Assembly: GCA_954871525.1 (NCBI GenBank)
Contig: OX940861.1
Coordinates: 8,044,842 to 8,108,841 of the forward strand
Direction: 5' to 3'
Source of the DNA: Parietaria judaica
Lineage: Eukaryota > Streptophyta > Magnoliopsida > Rosales > Urticaceae
DNA: 64,000 bases
Shown here: positions 11,746 through 22,470 of the stretch, in pieces
Layout of the letters: the number at the start of each line of letters is the position of its first letter
Numbering within the stretch: the first letter of the stretch is position 1
The notes under the pieces: model-generated
Told to the model about the DNA's origin: nothing
What the model saw: the letters and a program-made list of their open reading frames with translations, nothing else
The model's database searches: none
Program-made: the position numbers and the translations under genes

Positions 11746-12313
11746 CCCCATTTTTCGAGCTTTGACTTTTAAAAAAATAATAATAATAATGTGCAATAAG
11801 CTTGATAGCTATGAGGAATTAAAAAATGAAACTTAAATTAATATATTCAATTACTAGTTGCCAAGCCCAAAATTTTATATACCAATAGGGTGTAGAATAA
11901 TCCAAGTGACACGATACTTTCTACTATAATATAATAAAAAAAAGTATGATAAGTAGTAAATAATACTAATAATTAACGTAAGTGATATATTCAAAGGTGT
12001 TAATTAATGCCTTTTTTTTTTATTCATTGAATGAGTGTTTTAACAAAAAAGTGGGTAATATTTGGATCTTGATATCTTCCGCACTAACCAAGGATTTATC
12101 ATATAATAATAGAAATCTTTATATATTATAATTTCTAATTTCAAGCTGTAAAGTGTAGCTTGTTGAGTAGTGTTTTGTTTTATATAAATTATTGGTTTAT
12201 CTGAACTAAAGAATCTATTATAGGGAACCAAAGAGCAATAAATAAACTTCTTTACTCGGCCTTGGATCGTCCCTCTCTCCAGTCGCAGACTCGACTACCA
12301 CCGATGAAGGCAT
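11746..12313. other. Intergenic AT-rich spacer
   Basis: No gene, RNA or element recognised. AT-rich sequence runs up to the small open frame at 12314. Confidence 0.4.
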
Positions 12314-12496
12314 ATGGAGGAAGAGATGAACGCCGAACTAGGCCTAGCATTGTACTCTCTCGACGATCGTGAAGCGCTTGAAATTTTAACGCGCCGAGAT
12401 CGAGAGGAAATTTCTGCGTATGTGGAACGCGTGAAGAATTATGTTGACCAGGCCCGGCCCAAGCATCGGGCAGTTGCCCAAAGCCTCTTACTATAA
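12314..12496 (+). CDS. Unknown small open frame ending at a MITE junction
   Basis: A 60-residue frame beginning MEEEMNAELGLALYSLDD, rich in charged residues, with normal GC content unlike its AT-rich flanks. I do not recognise a family. Its stop codon lies in the 9-bp target duplication of the Mutator-like MITE that starts at 12503, so the frame may be an exon or gene fragment cut by that insertion. Its segment ISAYVERVKNYVDQ faintly recalls NYAFVERFLVLLDM in the open frame at 19.3 kb, which could mean both derive from one gene, but this is weak. Confidence 0.3.
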   Translation: MEEEMNAELGLALYSLDDREALEILTRRDREEISAYVERVKNYVDQARPKHRAVAQSLLL

Positions 12497-12502
12497 ATTA
12501 AA

Positions 12503-12971
12503 GGGTAAATTGCGGCAATAATGCACAATTTTTTGTCAACAGGGATTTTAGATCCCCAACCTTTCAAAATGTTGGCAAAAATGCACAACCTACGTTGACC
12601 GTGAAATTTGTTGGTCCTTCTGGTAAGGACGCTAACTGTGCTGATGTGGCATCGTATTATTGTCAAATGGATAGCCAATTGGGCAAGAGATGACAAATTT
12701 AACATTAATTAACATAACCTAAACTGCGGTAGATACTGCAATTTACCCTATTAAGCTATGTTAATTAATGTTACACTTGGCACCTCATGTCCAGTTGGCT
12801 ATCCATTTGGCAATAACATGATGCCACATCAGCACAAGTTAACATTATTAACAAAAGGACCAACAAATTTTACGGTCAACGCAGGTTGTGCATTTTTGCC
12901 AACACTTTGAAAGGTTGAGGACCTAAAACCCCTGTTGACCAAAGGTTGTGCATTATTGCCGCAATTTACCC
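12503..12971. mobile_element. Mutator-like fold-back MITE
   Basis: 469 bp made almost entirely of two inverted arms of about 230 bp. It starts GGGTAAATTGCGGCAATAAT and ends with the inverted equivalent. The 9-bp target duplication TAAATTAAA is perfect (12494-12502, 12972-12980). Long terminal inverted repeats plus a 9-bp duplication are the Mutator-like pattern. No coding sequence. Confidence 0.9.
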
Positions 12972-12980
12972 TAAATTAAA

Positions 12981-15520
12981 TATAAATTGTACCAACGTAT
13001 GTAAAAAGGCCCACATTTGATAAACCAAGTTAATGAAAAAAAGGTATTGTCATACTTTGTAGAAAGGGTCCCACTTGAATATGTAAAATAAATCAAGGTT
13101 TAAAATTTTACAAAATTCGATATGCGAAACAAAATTCCTGTCGGCAAAAATAATTATACTCACACAAGAGCACCCCACCCCGCCCCGCCATGTCACGGCC
13201 GGTCGGACGGCGGCGGCGCGCGCGTGTGGTGGTGTAGCATTTGTGTGAGTCTTCCTCCATCCACAAAATCCTATGACCCAAAAGGGCCCTTGTCCCTAAT
13301 ATTTGGTATATAAACAATTGAACATCACCAAACTCTTGTCATCTATCGATGTGGGACTTTTTGTTATTCAACTAATATCACACATTCACACTTAACATAC
13401 ACGTACACTTCACCTAATAATTTAACTTAATATTATACACTTAACATACATATTAACGTCACCTAACATACATATACACTTAATATACATATTCATGTAA
13501 TATTATACACTTCAACTAATATTAAATTTGTTAACATACATATATAATTAACATGCATATTCACTTAATATTACACACTTAATTAACATACATATTCACT
13601 TCACATAATAATTTGACTTACTATTATACACTTAAACTAATAAAGTGACTTAATATTATACATTTCACCTACATATTTAAGTTACAAATGTGTTTTGTTG
13701 TATACAATTATGTCTTGTATTTATTAAATATGTAGTTTTGAACCTATATAAATATCTTGCTTAAATACTCAAATATTTTTTACAAAATATCCGTCGAAAA
13801 TCTCATTGGCATGCGGTATGCCCATGCGAAAAGTGCGGTATATGCGGTATGCGGCATGCTCTTTTTTTACGATTTGCCCATCAACATACCCATCGGCAAG
13901 CGATATATCCGTAAAACGGAAAATGCGAAACGAAATCGGCAAGCGGCATTTTAAACCTCGGTTAAAATTACAAAATTGTATATTTGATTAAAAGAGGGAA
14001 AGAATACTAAAATAAAATATATTATAAAATGAGGCCCACGTGACTACAAGAGTATATTTGGTTAAAGACATTTATATTTTCTTTGTCAGATAAATTTTTT
14101 ACTACGAATATAAATGTACAGTGCACACTGATCTTTGTTTCGTCGTTTCTCATTCTTTTGAGTAGAATTACACTTATGCCATAGGAACTCCAAAATTATC
14201 ATAGTTAAATAAATTCTCCGGAGATATGCCAAATTTAGTGTGGTCAATTTCATTTTTTTTAATTACATTATTATTACTCAGTTACACTACATCACTATTT
14301 GTTTCATAATAATTAAAGAAGTACGTATTGAGTCGGATATTTATTTAAAAGTTGAAGGCGCGGAACATGTTTAGAAATAGATTATGTTTGGTGCGAAATG
14401 TATCAATTTAGATTTACAATACGTAATTTCATTGAATATATAAACGTTAAAAAAAGGGGCTTTTTTGCTGTTTGACCTCGGTTGGATTTTTTGTCAAATC
14501 CATACCCCTCTCGGTCACTATTCATGTTTCTTGGCAGTGGGCCCTTAAGGGTATGGATTTGATTCAAAATCCAAATGAAGTCTTTTAGCAATTTATTTCT
14601 AAAAAAAGGCCTCATAATTTTTTTTCGCTCCAGGTCCCTAAAATGGTTGGGCCCTCGCTATTGATGCCCAAAGCTCACTTATCCGTGTTTGAGAAGCTCT
14701 AAGCTATGGCGTCATCCTTGATCGAAATCAGAATTCTATAATTCCAGCGGGAGAAAACTGAGAATTTGATCCAAGTTTTTTTCCATTTCAAATTCACCGG
14801 GAAATTTTTAGTTTATGATGCAAAACTATTTCTAAACACTATATAATTAATAACTTCCATAATAATTGATTAAGGGGAATTTGCGGCTAAAGTTCACAAA
14901 CTCATATGTTTCTTGCAGATAAGTCTCTGAACACAATTTTTGACGGCCAAAGTCCTTAAACTGCCAGTTTCTTACATATAGATCATTGGCCATTATTTTT
15001 TACTATTAAGTGTCATGTGGATCTAGTTGACTGCGACTTGGCATTGCAACATCACTCAACTACCACATGTTTTTCATGTGCATTTTTTATTTATTTTTAA
15101 TTTAATATGGCTGAAATTTTATTAAATTATACCTACCGACTAGTATAATTAAAAGAAAAGTACACGTTAATGCATTATCCATGATATTTTTGTATATATT
15201 TCAATTGAAAAAAAATACAAATTCAATACACGCAAAAGTGAAAGCAGAACCATCACGGTGAACATTTGACGCATGCAACTATGTTCTTTTCCGTGACTTT
15301 GTAGATTTCAATGTTAGGGTTTTCCGCCTCAGAGAAGACGCGCTTCTGGTTGGCATCTTTCTAAAAGAGAAGGGTGACTTAGCTCATCCACCAATTCACA
15401 CCGACATCGGTCATGGCCCCGATGACTATTCTTTTCTTCAACCTCCCAAGGACTTTTAGCATTTCTTCCTTCCTTAATATAAGAAAACATGTCCCATGGT
15501 TGATAGGAACGAACCCATTC
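12981..15520. other. Gene-free region with diverse repeat fragments
   Basis: No gene is seen. At 13380-13690 AT-rich sequence repeats words such as ACTTAATATTATACACTTAA and AACATACATATTC in irregular tandem. 13090-13130 and 13920-13965 carry related inverted words (CAAGGTTTAAAAT / ATTTTAAACCTCG plus GATATGCGAAAC and its relative), possibly ends of an old hAT-like element without clear target duplications. 13165-13260 is a GC-rich island. 14880-15060 resembles one end of a Mutator-like element of the GGGTAAATTGCGGC group. Confidence 0.4.
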
Positions 15521-15524
15521 CAGT

Positions 15525-15985
15525 GACGTTCATTTTGAGTCACGGGTGATCTTCAACTTCTTCCATCACTATTCTTTCAGCCGGCTTGAAACTTAGCATC
15601 TGCGCTAGGAGGTCCATGTATACTCGGGAGATTAGAACATCCTTTGGCACTATTAACCTAGCAATCTTCAAGGGCTGGATCCTTGATATCTGTGTGTGAA
15701 TATTTTTTGAACATAGGATTGAGAAACATACTGGCTTCAAAAATCATTTCAATAGGAACCATTCCTCACGAATAGATGTTGGCTTTTTTCCTATCATAAT
15801 TTCCTCTTAGGCTCACTTCCGGGGCGGAAAACAAGGTAGTACCACACAGAGTGGTCGCATTTGAAGCCGTTGGAAGTTTGGATAGCCGAAATCACAAATC
15901 TTGAGGTGGAATGATGGGTTGTCAGAGTTTGGAGGCAAATTATGTGGCTTTCTATCGCGGTGGAAAATCTCCCTGGCAGGACATT
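15525..15985 (-). pseudogene. Ser/Thr protein kinase fragment, broken
   Basis: On the minus strand, three frames together give the order of a kinase domain: the catalytic loop HRDRKPHN (from about 15960), LKICDFGY, then after a frameshift SAPEVSLRGNYD with a TGA two codons past it in IYS*GM, a TAG further on, and finally LLAQMLSFKPAERIVMEEVEDHP followed by a stop where a Trp is expected. The HRDxKPxN, DFG and APE motifs identify the family, and the wording recalls SnRK2-type kinases. Several stops and at least two frameshifts, no introns, and loss of everything N-terminal of the catalytic loop mark it as a dead fragment, perhaps a processed copy. A hAT-like MITE lies immediately upstream at 15994. 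Confidence 0.75.
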
Positions 15986-15993
15986 ACGCCACG

Positions 15994-16327
15994 CAGGGCC
16001 GGCCCAAGATGAGCCAAACATGTTCATAAATTACTACAGGTGATTATATAGTTAATAACATGTAGCTCCTGTATTACCGTACAACTACATGTGATTATAA
16101 AGTTAATGATAAAGACCATGCCCTGCATCTTACAACTAATCTATCAAATATTTAATTGTATGCAGTTTATTACAGACACTATTCGGTCTTCGTCGTTCCA
16201 TAACTTTTGCAATAATGTGTAGCTCGTGCAATATGGTATTACATGAGCTACACGTTATTGAAGGCCCCAAAAAACTCTTAATATTAATGATTCGCCCAAG
16301 GCCCCAAAAAGTGTTGGGTTGGCCCTG
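15994..16327. mobile_element. hAT-like MITE with CAGGGCCGGCCC ends
   Basis: 334 bp starting CAGGGCCGGCCCAAG and ending with the inverse CTTGGGTTGGCCCTG-like end. Contains GGCCCCAAAAA words also found in the related element at 38653. The flanking 8-mers do not match, so insertion boundaries are inferred from the ends only. Confidence 0.65.
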
Positions 16328-16338
16328 ATGTTGACAGC

Positions 16339-16506
16339 ATGAAAGGAGGAAAAAAATTCGTACCTCTATCCAAACAGATGTTCGAGAGAGATATTGAGGA
16401 GGATCTGGAATTTCATATTAAGGAAGCTGAAATAGTAGAGTATTTCAGTATTTTTGCTTATCTGGCTGATGAAGAAGAGGATGACATAAAGCTACATATA
16501 TGGTAG
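16339..16506 (+). pseudogene. Left part of an unknown gene split by a solo LTR
   Basis: A 55-codon acidic frame, MKGGKKFVPLSKQMFERD at its start, ending at a TAG 9 bp before the LTR. If the LTR and one target duplication are removed in thought, the open frame right of the LTR begins a few codons earlier, overlapping this frame with a one-base offset. This suggests one gene with a frameshift, cut by the LTR. No family recognised. Confidence 0.35.
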
Positions 16507-16515
16507 TGCAAGGAG

Positions 16516-19253
16516 TGTTGGGAAGTTCATTACGTTTCCCGATAACATTATCACGATTTATGTCGTCAAACCGTCCTGGTAACATTTAAAAAATATTTAA
16601 AGCGGAAAATTTGTTACCCGTTCAACGATTTGAACATCGTATAATAACCAAAATCAAGATCTGATAAATTATTACTAATTTAACTTTTCATAAATTCATT
16701 ATTAATAATCTAGTCTATAGGAAATAAATAAATACATAAACTGTAAATAAAGGTTTGCATTTATTGACCCAATGCATAAGGTCGTACCTCAGGTGATGAC
16801 GATTCCGGCTGCGCGTTCTGAACTGGTCAGGGCTTCGCCGATGCTGAGGGAAACTCCCGTGATCTTCTGGGATATTCTCCTAGACTCCTCGTACCGAAGT
16901 TTGGGCTTCGCCGGCAGGACTCCGTCGCAAAAACTTTAACTGATGGTTCTTTTAAAGCTTTCGGAGAACAACGTCTCACTAAGCCGAACCAGAAAAGAGA
17001 GATCAGAGGCTAAGAAATTCGCAGACTCTAGAGAGAGAGATCGAATTCTTGCTCTGGGGAAGGTGTGTGAAATGTGTAGAATGAGCCTTGTAGGCTCATG
17101 GAGAAGCCAATAAGGGAAGCTTCCATGCATGAATTTCGAATTCTATAATGGGCAAATATAATTAATCACTCCAAACCAATGGCCAAGATTGAATCACCAA
17201 TGATCCAATGGTTAGGATTAATTAGGGATTTAACCAAATAAGGAAACCATGAATAAATCAATTATCCAATCACTTCCTTATAAAAGAGAATTTGAATTCC
17301 CTATGCATGTATATGGAAATTTCGAAATCAATAGTCTAGATCCAATTGTTGGAATTAATTCCATAACCAATCTAATGGACCATATTGATTTAGCATAAAG
17401 TCAAGCCTCATTACTTGTTCACGAAGCAAAAATTCTATCTCCATTATAAAGAATTCGAATTTTCCATTTCCATATATACATGTTAATTAATTTCCAATCC
17501 AATAGTTAAGATTAGATCTTAAACTAATCCAATGGATATAATTAATTAAGTGATTTCGAAATCCATGCTCGGTCACTAAGTATTTTCGAATTTAGCTTTC
17601 AAATTAATTATCATGATCCAACGGTTAAGATCAAACTTGACCGATCTAATGAACCAAATTAATTTCAAGTTTTTCCATTAATACCTAAACATAGGTACTT
17701 ATGCCACATATTTGGAAAGTCCAAATCCAAGCAAATTCGTGTAAGCCAAACTTACACATTTACTTGGGCCGCATTATTTCTACACATTCATACATATACC
17801 AAATATATATTTTTATTTAAATAACATAAATCTATTAATTATTAATTAATTATTAATAAGAATATTAATAATTAAATCCAAATAATTAAATTATATTATT
17901 GACCTTTGATCTCAATATCACACATTAAATGTCGTGGTGCAACACCGCCATTTAAATTTGTGACATGTGATTAAATTTCACATATTTATGAAAACGATCG
18001 TAAACTTGGAAATTCTCTAAATCACAAACCGTACGTCGAAACGACTTGGTTCCAAAAGTAAAGTCTCTTAGAATTTAATTTCCAAAAACTTTTCAGTTGA
18101 TGAAAAATATAAATTCAACTTTATTTTATCAGTTAAATTTCCAGCACCAAACTTTGGTACTTTTGCCACGTCAAAAATAAAACTTCCAAAGTCTGACACA
18201 AACTCTAGTTTTATGAATCCCGACAAATGATAAAATGTTTAAATCACGAACGTTTCATCCGTTCCGGAGCTATCCTGGGGACCATGGACCCGTATCATTG
18301 AAGCTCCAATGAACTGCTAGTGGTTCGTCAAACCTCGGTGTTATTCCACTATAAACCTGAGGCTGCACTCTTTAGTGATACAATATATATTATTCCCTTT
18401 ATAGCAAGGTGTCCATTGATACAATGAAATTCGGGTTATTGATCTTTCACTTGATGATCCACACATGAGCAGGCGGTTTTTACCGTTTTGCCTCTCATTG
18501 CATTTTCATCCTCAACTTAGTTAGTAATATTGTGAGTAACCCACTTATGGTTTTGATTCATAAGTTGCGCACGGGTACCTCTCACTTCTCACCACTAACA
18601 ATCAAGGGAATCATCTTGACTCTGAAGAGAGCTATGTGATGTCCTTGTCTATGACCAAGCTACCCTTATCTGTTGACTATCATGTTCCCAAAATAGCAGC
18701 ATTGGGAACGACAGTAAAATGTGTTCTTTAACAGTTAAATCAAAGAACAAGCAAGTCAACAGTCCAAGCTCGATGTCACTCAGGACTTAGATCGAATATC
18801 CATTTGATCATCTACTAGTGACTCAACTCCAAGTTGTCAGTGACGATCTTATATAACAACTTCCGGAGTTTAAGTCAGGTCCAGTCGAGTATGAAACCGC
18901 TTCATACTTAATGCACTTCTAGTGAGTGTGACACACACATTTAATCCAGAATAGGATTATTACTTTGTCACATTAATGACCTTATACGATTAATGAGCTC
19001 CCACCCAGTTAATCAGGTCACACACATTATAAGTTCATTTATTATGATTATTAATTCTTCCTCACATTGACTCGGTTTTGATAATAATAACATAATTGCA
19101 TCCTTTATGAACTATGAAACACACATTCTATTTTACTCTACCAGAAACTATAATAATATTAACATAATAAGTAACATCTTTTATTCAACGACTTTGGTCA
19201 AAATCTTTTACAATTAGGGAAATGACAGCTTGTTTAAGGACACATGTCCAATA
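16516..19253. mobile_element. Probable solo LTR (2.7 kb)
   Basis: Begins TGTTGGGAAGTTC and ends ACACATGTCCAATA; LTRs of this plant group normally end CCAACA, so the last bases seem mutated. Flanks AGGAG (16511-16515) and AGAAG (19254-19258) form a 5-bp duplication with one mismatch. There are no gag or pol frames inside and no second copy in the window, which fits a solo LTR left by recombination between the LTRs of a large retrotransposon or LARD. Confidence 0.65.
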
Positions 19254-19260
19254 AGAAGGC

Positions 19261-19629
19261 TATTGTGTTTTAAGTGTCGAAAATAATTATGCTTTCGTGG
19301 AGCGGTTTCTGGTGCTACTCGACATGATCAATGTCCCAACCAGCTACGAGTTGGCTACTCATTGCCGACGCAAATTGGAGGGTCCTAAGAGCAAGAAAAT
19401 TAGAGAAATTTGGGGCTCCATTATGACGGGCATACTAATGATAGAGAAATTGTTCCGTGGGCCAAGAGACATCTGCAATCTCGATGACGAAGGGATGATT
19501 GGACTAGCCGAATTCTCGACTAGGCACATTGTTCGATCTTTGGCCGAAGAAGCTTCTGAGAGGTTCGATCTCTTGTCAGATGAACAACCGATCAAAGTTT
19601 TCGATGACTTTGATCGACTCCAACGTTAA
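19261..19629 (+). pseudogene. Right part of an unknown gene split by a solo LTR
   Basis: Open from the LTR edge to a TAA at 19629, 122 codons, with a first internal ATG at 19324 (101 aa). The protein is helix-rich and charged, with segments such as YELATHCRRKLEGPKSKK and RSLAEEASERFDLLSDEQ. No family is recognised. GC content is coding-like compared with its flanks. Whether it is still expressed is unknown; see the left part at 16339. Confidence 0.4.
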
Positions 19630-20196
19630 TGTCTGGGGGCAGAGGAACTCCCTTTGGAGCGAGCTGAAGATTGATGTGGAGCTACAAATAGATTGTCTTC
19701 TTTCGTTAGCTGTTGTCGTTTTCTTTCTAATCATCATTTATATTGTAATGTCGACAATTTACTCTTATTAAATAGATTGTAGAAAAAAAAAATAGGGAAC
19801 CAAAAATATTGTTGTAATTGTGATTTATATAGATGGATTTTACCGCAAAATATGTATCGCACTCGAAGTTGAAGAAATAAAAACCTCAAGGGTCTGCTTC
19901 GTACGAAACGATTTGTCACGTTAATTTAGTGCAATATGTATTGGTAGGTAGACGATTAATTATTTATTTAATTTACAGGAGGCATGTAATCTGCACTATA
20001 TGATTAAAGGACAATGAATTTGTAAAATTAATCGGTGGGTACTTGGTCTCATAATAATATTTTAATTACACAATAACTGGCTTCACACTCCTATATGATC
20101 ATGTCCCCACAAGCTATATATATATATATATATAATTCAGCATTTAAATCATAAACTTTCAAAGTCCCAAGTCCCAACCATCTCCGCTATTTTGTT
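19630..20196. other. Intergenic spacer with (AT)n
   Basis: AT-rich with a short (AT)n run at about 20115-20134. No gene is seen. Confidence 0.45.
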
Positions 20197-20425
20197 TATA
20201 TTTTAGAGAAATGACTCCTAATAGCCAAATCTAAATGTTAAAATTGCATTTTAGCCAACGTTTGATTTTCTTTAAAGAAATAGCCACGTGTGATGATGTG
20301 GAGTTTTCAACACAAATTCCATTCCAAATTTGCCCTTTTGATTTATGTTTTATTGTTTTAATAAATTTACAATTAAATATGCAAATTTTGTGGGATTAAT
20401 TGAAATTTTGAATCTCCCCGTCGAT

Positions 20426-20430
<5 letters not shown>

Positions 20431-20483
<53 letters not shown>
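20431..20483. repeat. (CT)n microsatellite
   Basis: About 26 uninterrupted CT repeats inside the Mutator-like element. Confidence 0.95.
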
Positions 20484-20487
<4 letters not shown>

Positions 20488-20809
20488 AAGCCAAGAAATA
20501 CATGGCTCCCAATAAGCTTGTTGTTGGTCCATGCCGGTGCTCCCAATCCATGGCTCCCAAGGATCCGTCGTCGTTGTCTCTGACGTTGTCAAGGAGAAGC
20601 GCCATGCTTCGACTAACCAGATAGAGGTTAAACCCTAAATCCATTTCGTTCATCAATTTATTTGCATGTTTAAGTCCTCGATTAATTCTTGTCGTTAATC
20701 CTTGTCAATTCTCTCTGATGTCGACGCTAACGCCGATCAAGCTTCGATCCATAACGGTCGGAGTCGCACCAGGAGATGTACAGTGGCTCCAACGATGGAA
20801 CAAACCCAA

Positions 20810-21068
20810 GTACCAACGGTTAATAACGTTAATATACCAACGGTTAATGTACCAACGGTTAATATACCAAGAATCGAAATAAGTTAATAAACGCAGATTC
20901 AAAATAAACCTACCAATTGTTAATAAACCATGTTGATAAACCCTGTGAATATACCAACGGTTAATATACCAAGAATCGAAATAAGTTAATAAACGTAGAT
21001 TCAAAATAAACCTACCAACTGTTAATTAAAGTAAATTCGAAATAAACCCAAGTACCAACGGTTAATAA
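20810..21068. repeat. Minisatellite of ACCAACGGTTAATAT units
   Basis: Short units around ACCAACGGTTAATAT are repeated, and a higher-order unit of about 101 bp (containing CCAAGAATCGAAATAAG) occurs at about 20867 and 20968. It is inside the Mutator-like element. Confidence 0.85.
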
Positions 21069-21419
21069 CGTGATTCAAAAATCGCCGTGAATGGAAGCTG
21101 GAATGGTTGTATTCCCTAATTTCAGGGATTTTCAATTTCAATTATGATTTTCATATCTAATTTAATATTAAAATGAAAATTCGAATGCTGAATTAGTTGA
21201 ACATAATATCGTTAATTATAATTAGATATTAAAATCAGAATGTATAAATATAACATTTAAGGGTATATAAGTCATTGTATATTCATTAACATGGTTAAAT
21301 GGCTATGGATAAATATAAACGAAAAGTTGGCTATTTAGCAAATGTCAACTTTCTATTTGGCTATTACGCTATAATGCCCTATATTCTAATGTGTCAAATT
21401 TTTTTTTATGGAGTGGTAG

Positions 21420-22025
21420 TGTAGGAAATGCTCGAATCGAATATTAGATCCATCAGGTTTTTGAATTTTGACCCGACTACGTTATTTTAGTAACGGCCCC
21501 ACTCGGGCCCGCGAATTAATTATGAAGTTATTAATTAATTATATGAATTAATTAATTAATAATCACCTAATAGGCTTAGACCCATTAATTGGGCCCAAAA
21601 GTCCATTTGGTCGTTCTTTACTGTGGGCTATTTATACCCGCTTTAAGCTCATAATTAACAAGAACCCTAATCCACAAACAATGAGAAAAACTCGCTACCC
21701 CTAGCTCAAGGGCTCAAGTTTTTCTCCTCCCCGTTCTTCGTCGGTTTGTCGTCTAAAAACGGAGGAGGACCTATCATGTCCGACAAACTATTTTCCGGTC
21801 ATCAGACGTTCCCGAGGAGCTCGATCCGACATCACAAGGAGAATTCGCCCACACGGAAAACGAGGAGCTTTGCAGCGATTTCGGCACAGTCGACAAAAGT
21901 ACCAAAAGTCTGGTAACGTGTCTAAACGAATCTCTTAATTTTTGAAGTTAGTCTAGATCTTAGTTTCAATGATATCCCGTGATTTTTGCCTCGGGATTGA
22001 GAAAAAGTCATCGAAAAACCCAACA
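21420..22025. mobile_element. Possible solo LTR (0.6 kb)
   Basis: A segment starting TGTAGGAAATG and ending AACCCAACA has LTR-like ends, a TATA-like CTATTTATACCC (about 21648) and a GC-richer downstream part, as in short LTRs. Flanking 5-mers (GGTAG, GTGAT) do not match, so this is tentative. Confidence 0.4.
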
Positions 22026-22470
22026 GTGATTGTATTGACTAAGATTACATGTATTCGCATTATTATATATATTTACAGAATTCGAATAAGTTGACACTAT
22101 TAGCCGCAGGCACTATCGGTGATTACAAATATACGCAATTTTTGCATCGCTTAATTCGAACTTAGAACCTCTCAAAGAGTTTTCTAGTAAGTTCACCACT
22201 AAATCAAACAAAGTTGGTTACATTCTTTCTTTTATTGTCTGTTTAAAATGACTAGTTTGATCTCCAAAGTAATTTTGTGCAATAACTTCGAGATGGGCAA
22301 TCTAATTAATAGGAAATAGTAATGAAAACCTGTTGCATGGTTATCAAATTAAAAATTAAGTTCACGTGAATATTTTAAGTATTTCACGTATAATTATTGT
22401 AATCTCAATTTTTTAAAGTAAGATTTATGATTCATATTTAAGTGTGTTAATGCGTAAAAATGACTTTAAT
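22026..22470. other. Intergenic AT-rich spacer
   Basis: No gene or element recognised. Confidence 0.4.

Larger units (their letters stand above)
20206..21379. mobile_element. Mutator-like non-autonomous element
   Basis: 1,174 bp with related inverted ends (GAGAAATGACTCCTAATAGCC and the inward-read right end GGGCATTATAGCGTAATAGCC share the AATAGCCAAAT core) and a 9-bp duplication TATATTTTA / TATATTCTA (20197-20205, 21380-21388; one mismatch). It contains a (CT)n tract, a stretch with coding-like GC content (20500-20800) and a minisatellite. No transposase was found; the GC-richer part could be captured host sequence. Confidence 0.75.

Noticed and set aside
13090..13965. Possible hAT element with CAAGGTTTAAAAT ends
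   Set aside because: The ends are similar but no matching 8-bp flanks were found, so it was left as a note.
20705..21004. 99-codon repetitive minus-strand frame
   Set aside because: It is the minisatellite translated (YINRWY repeats), not a gene.
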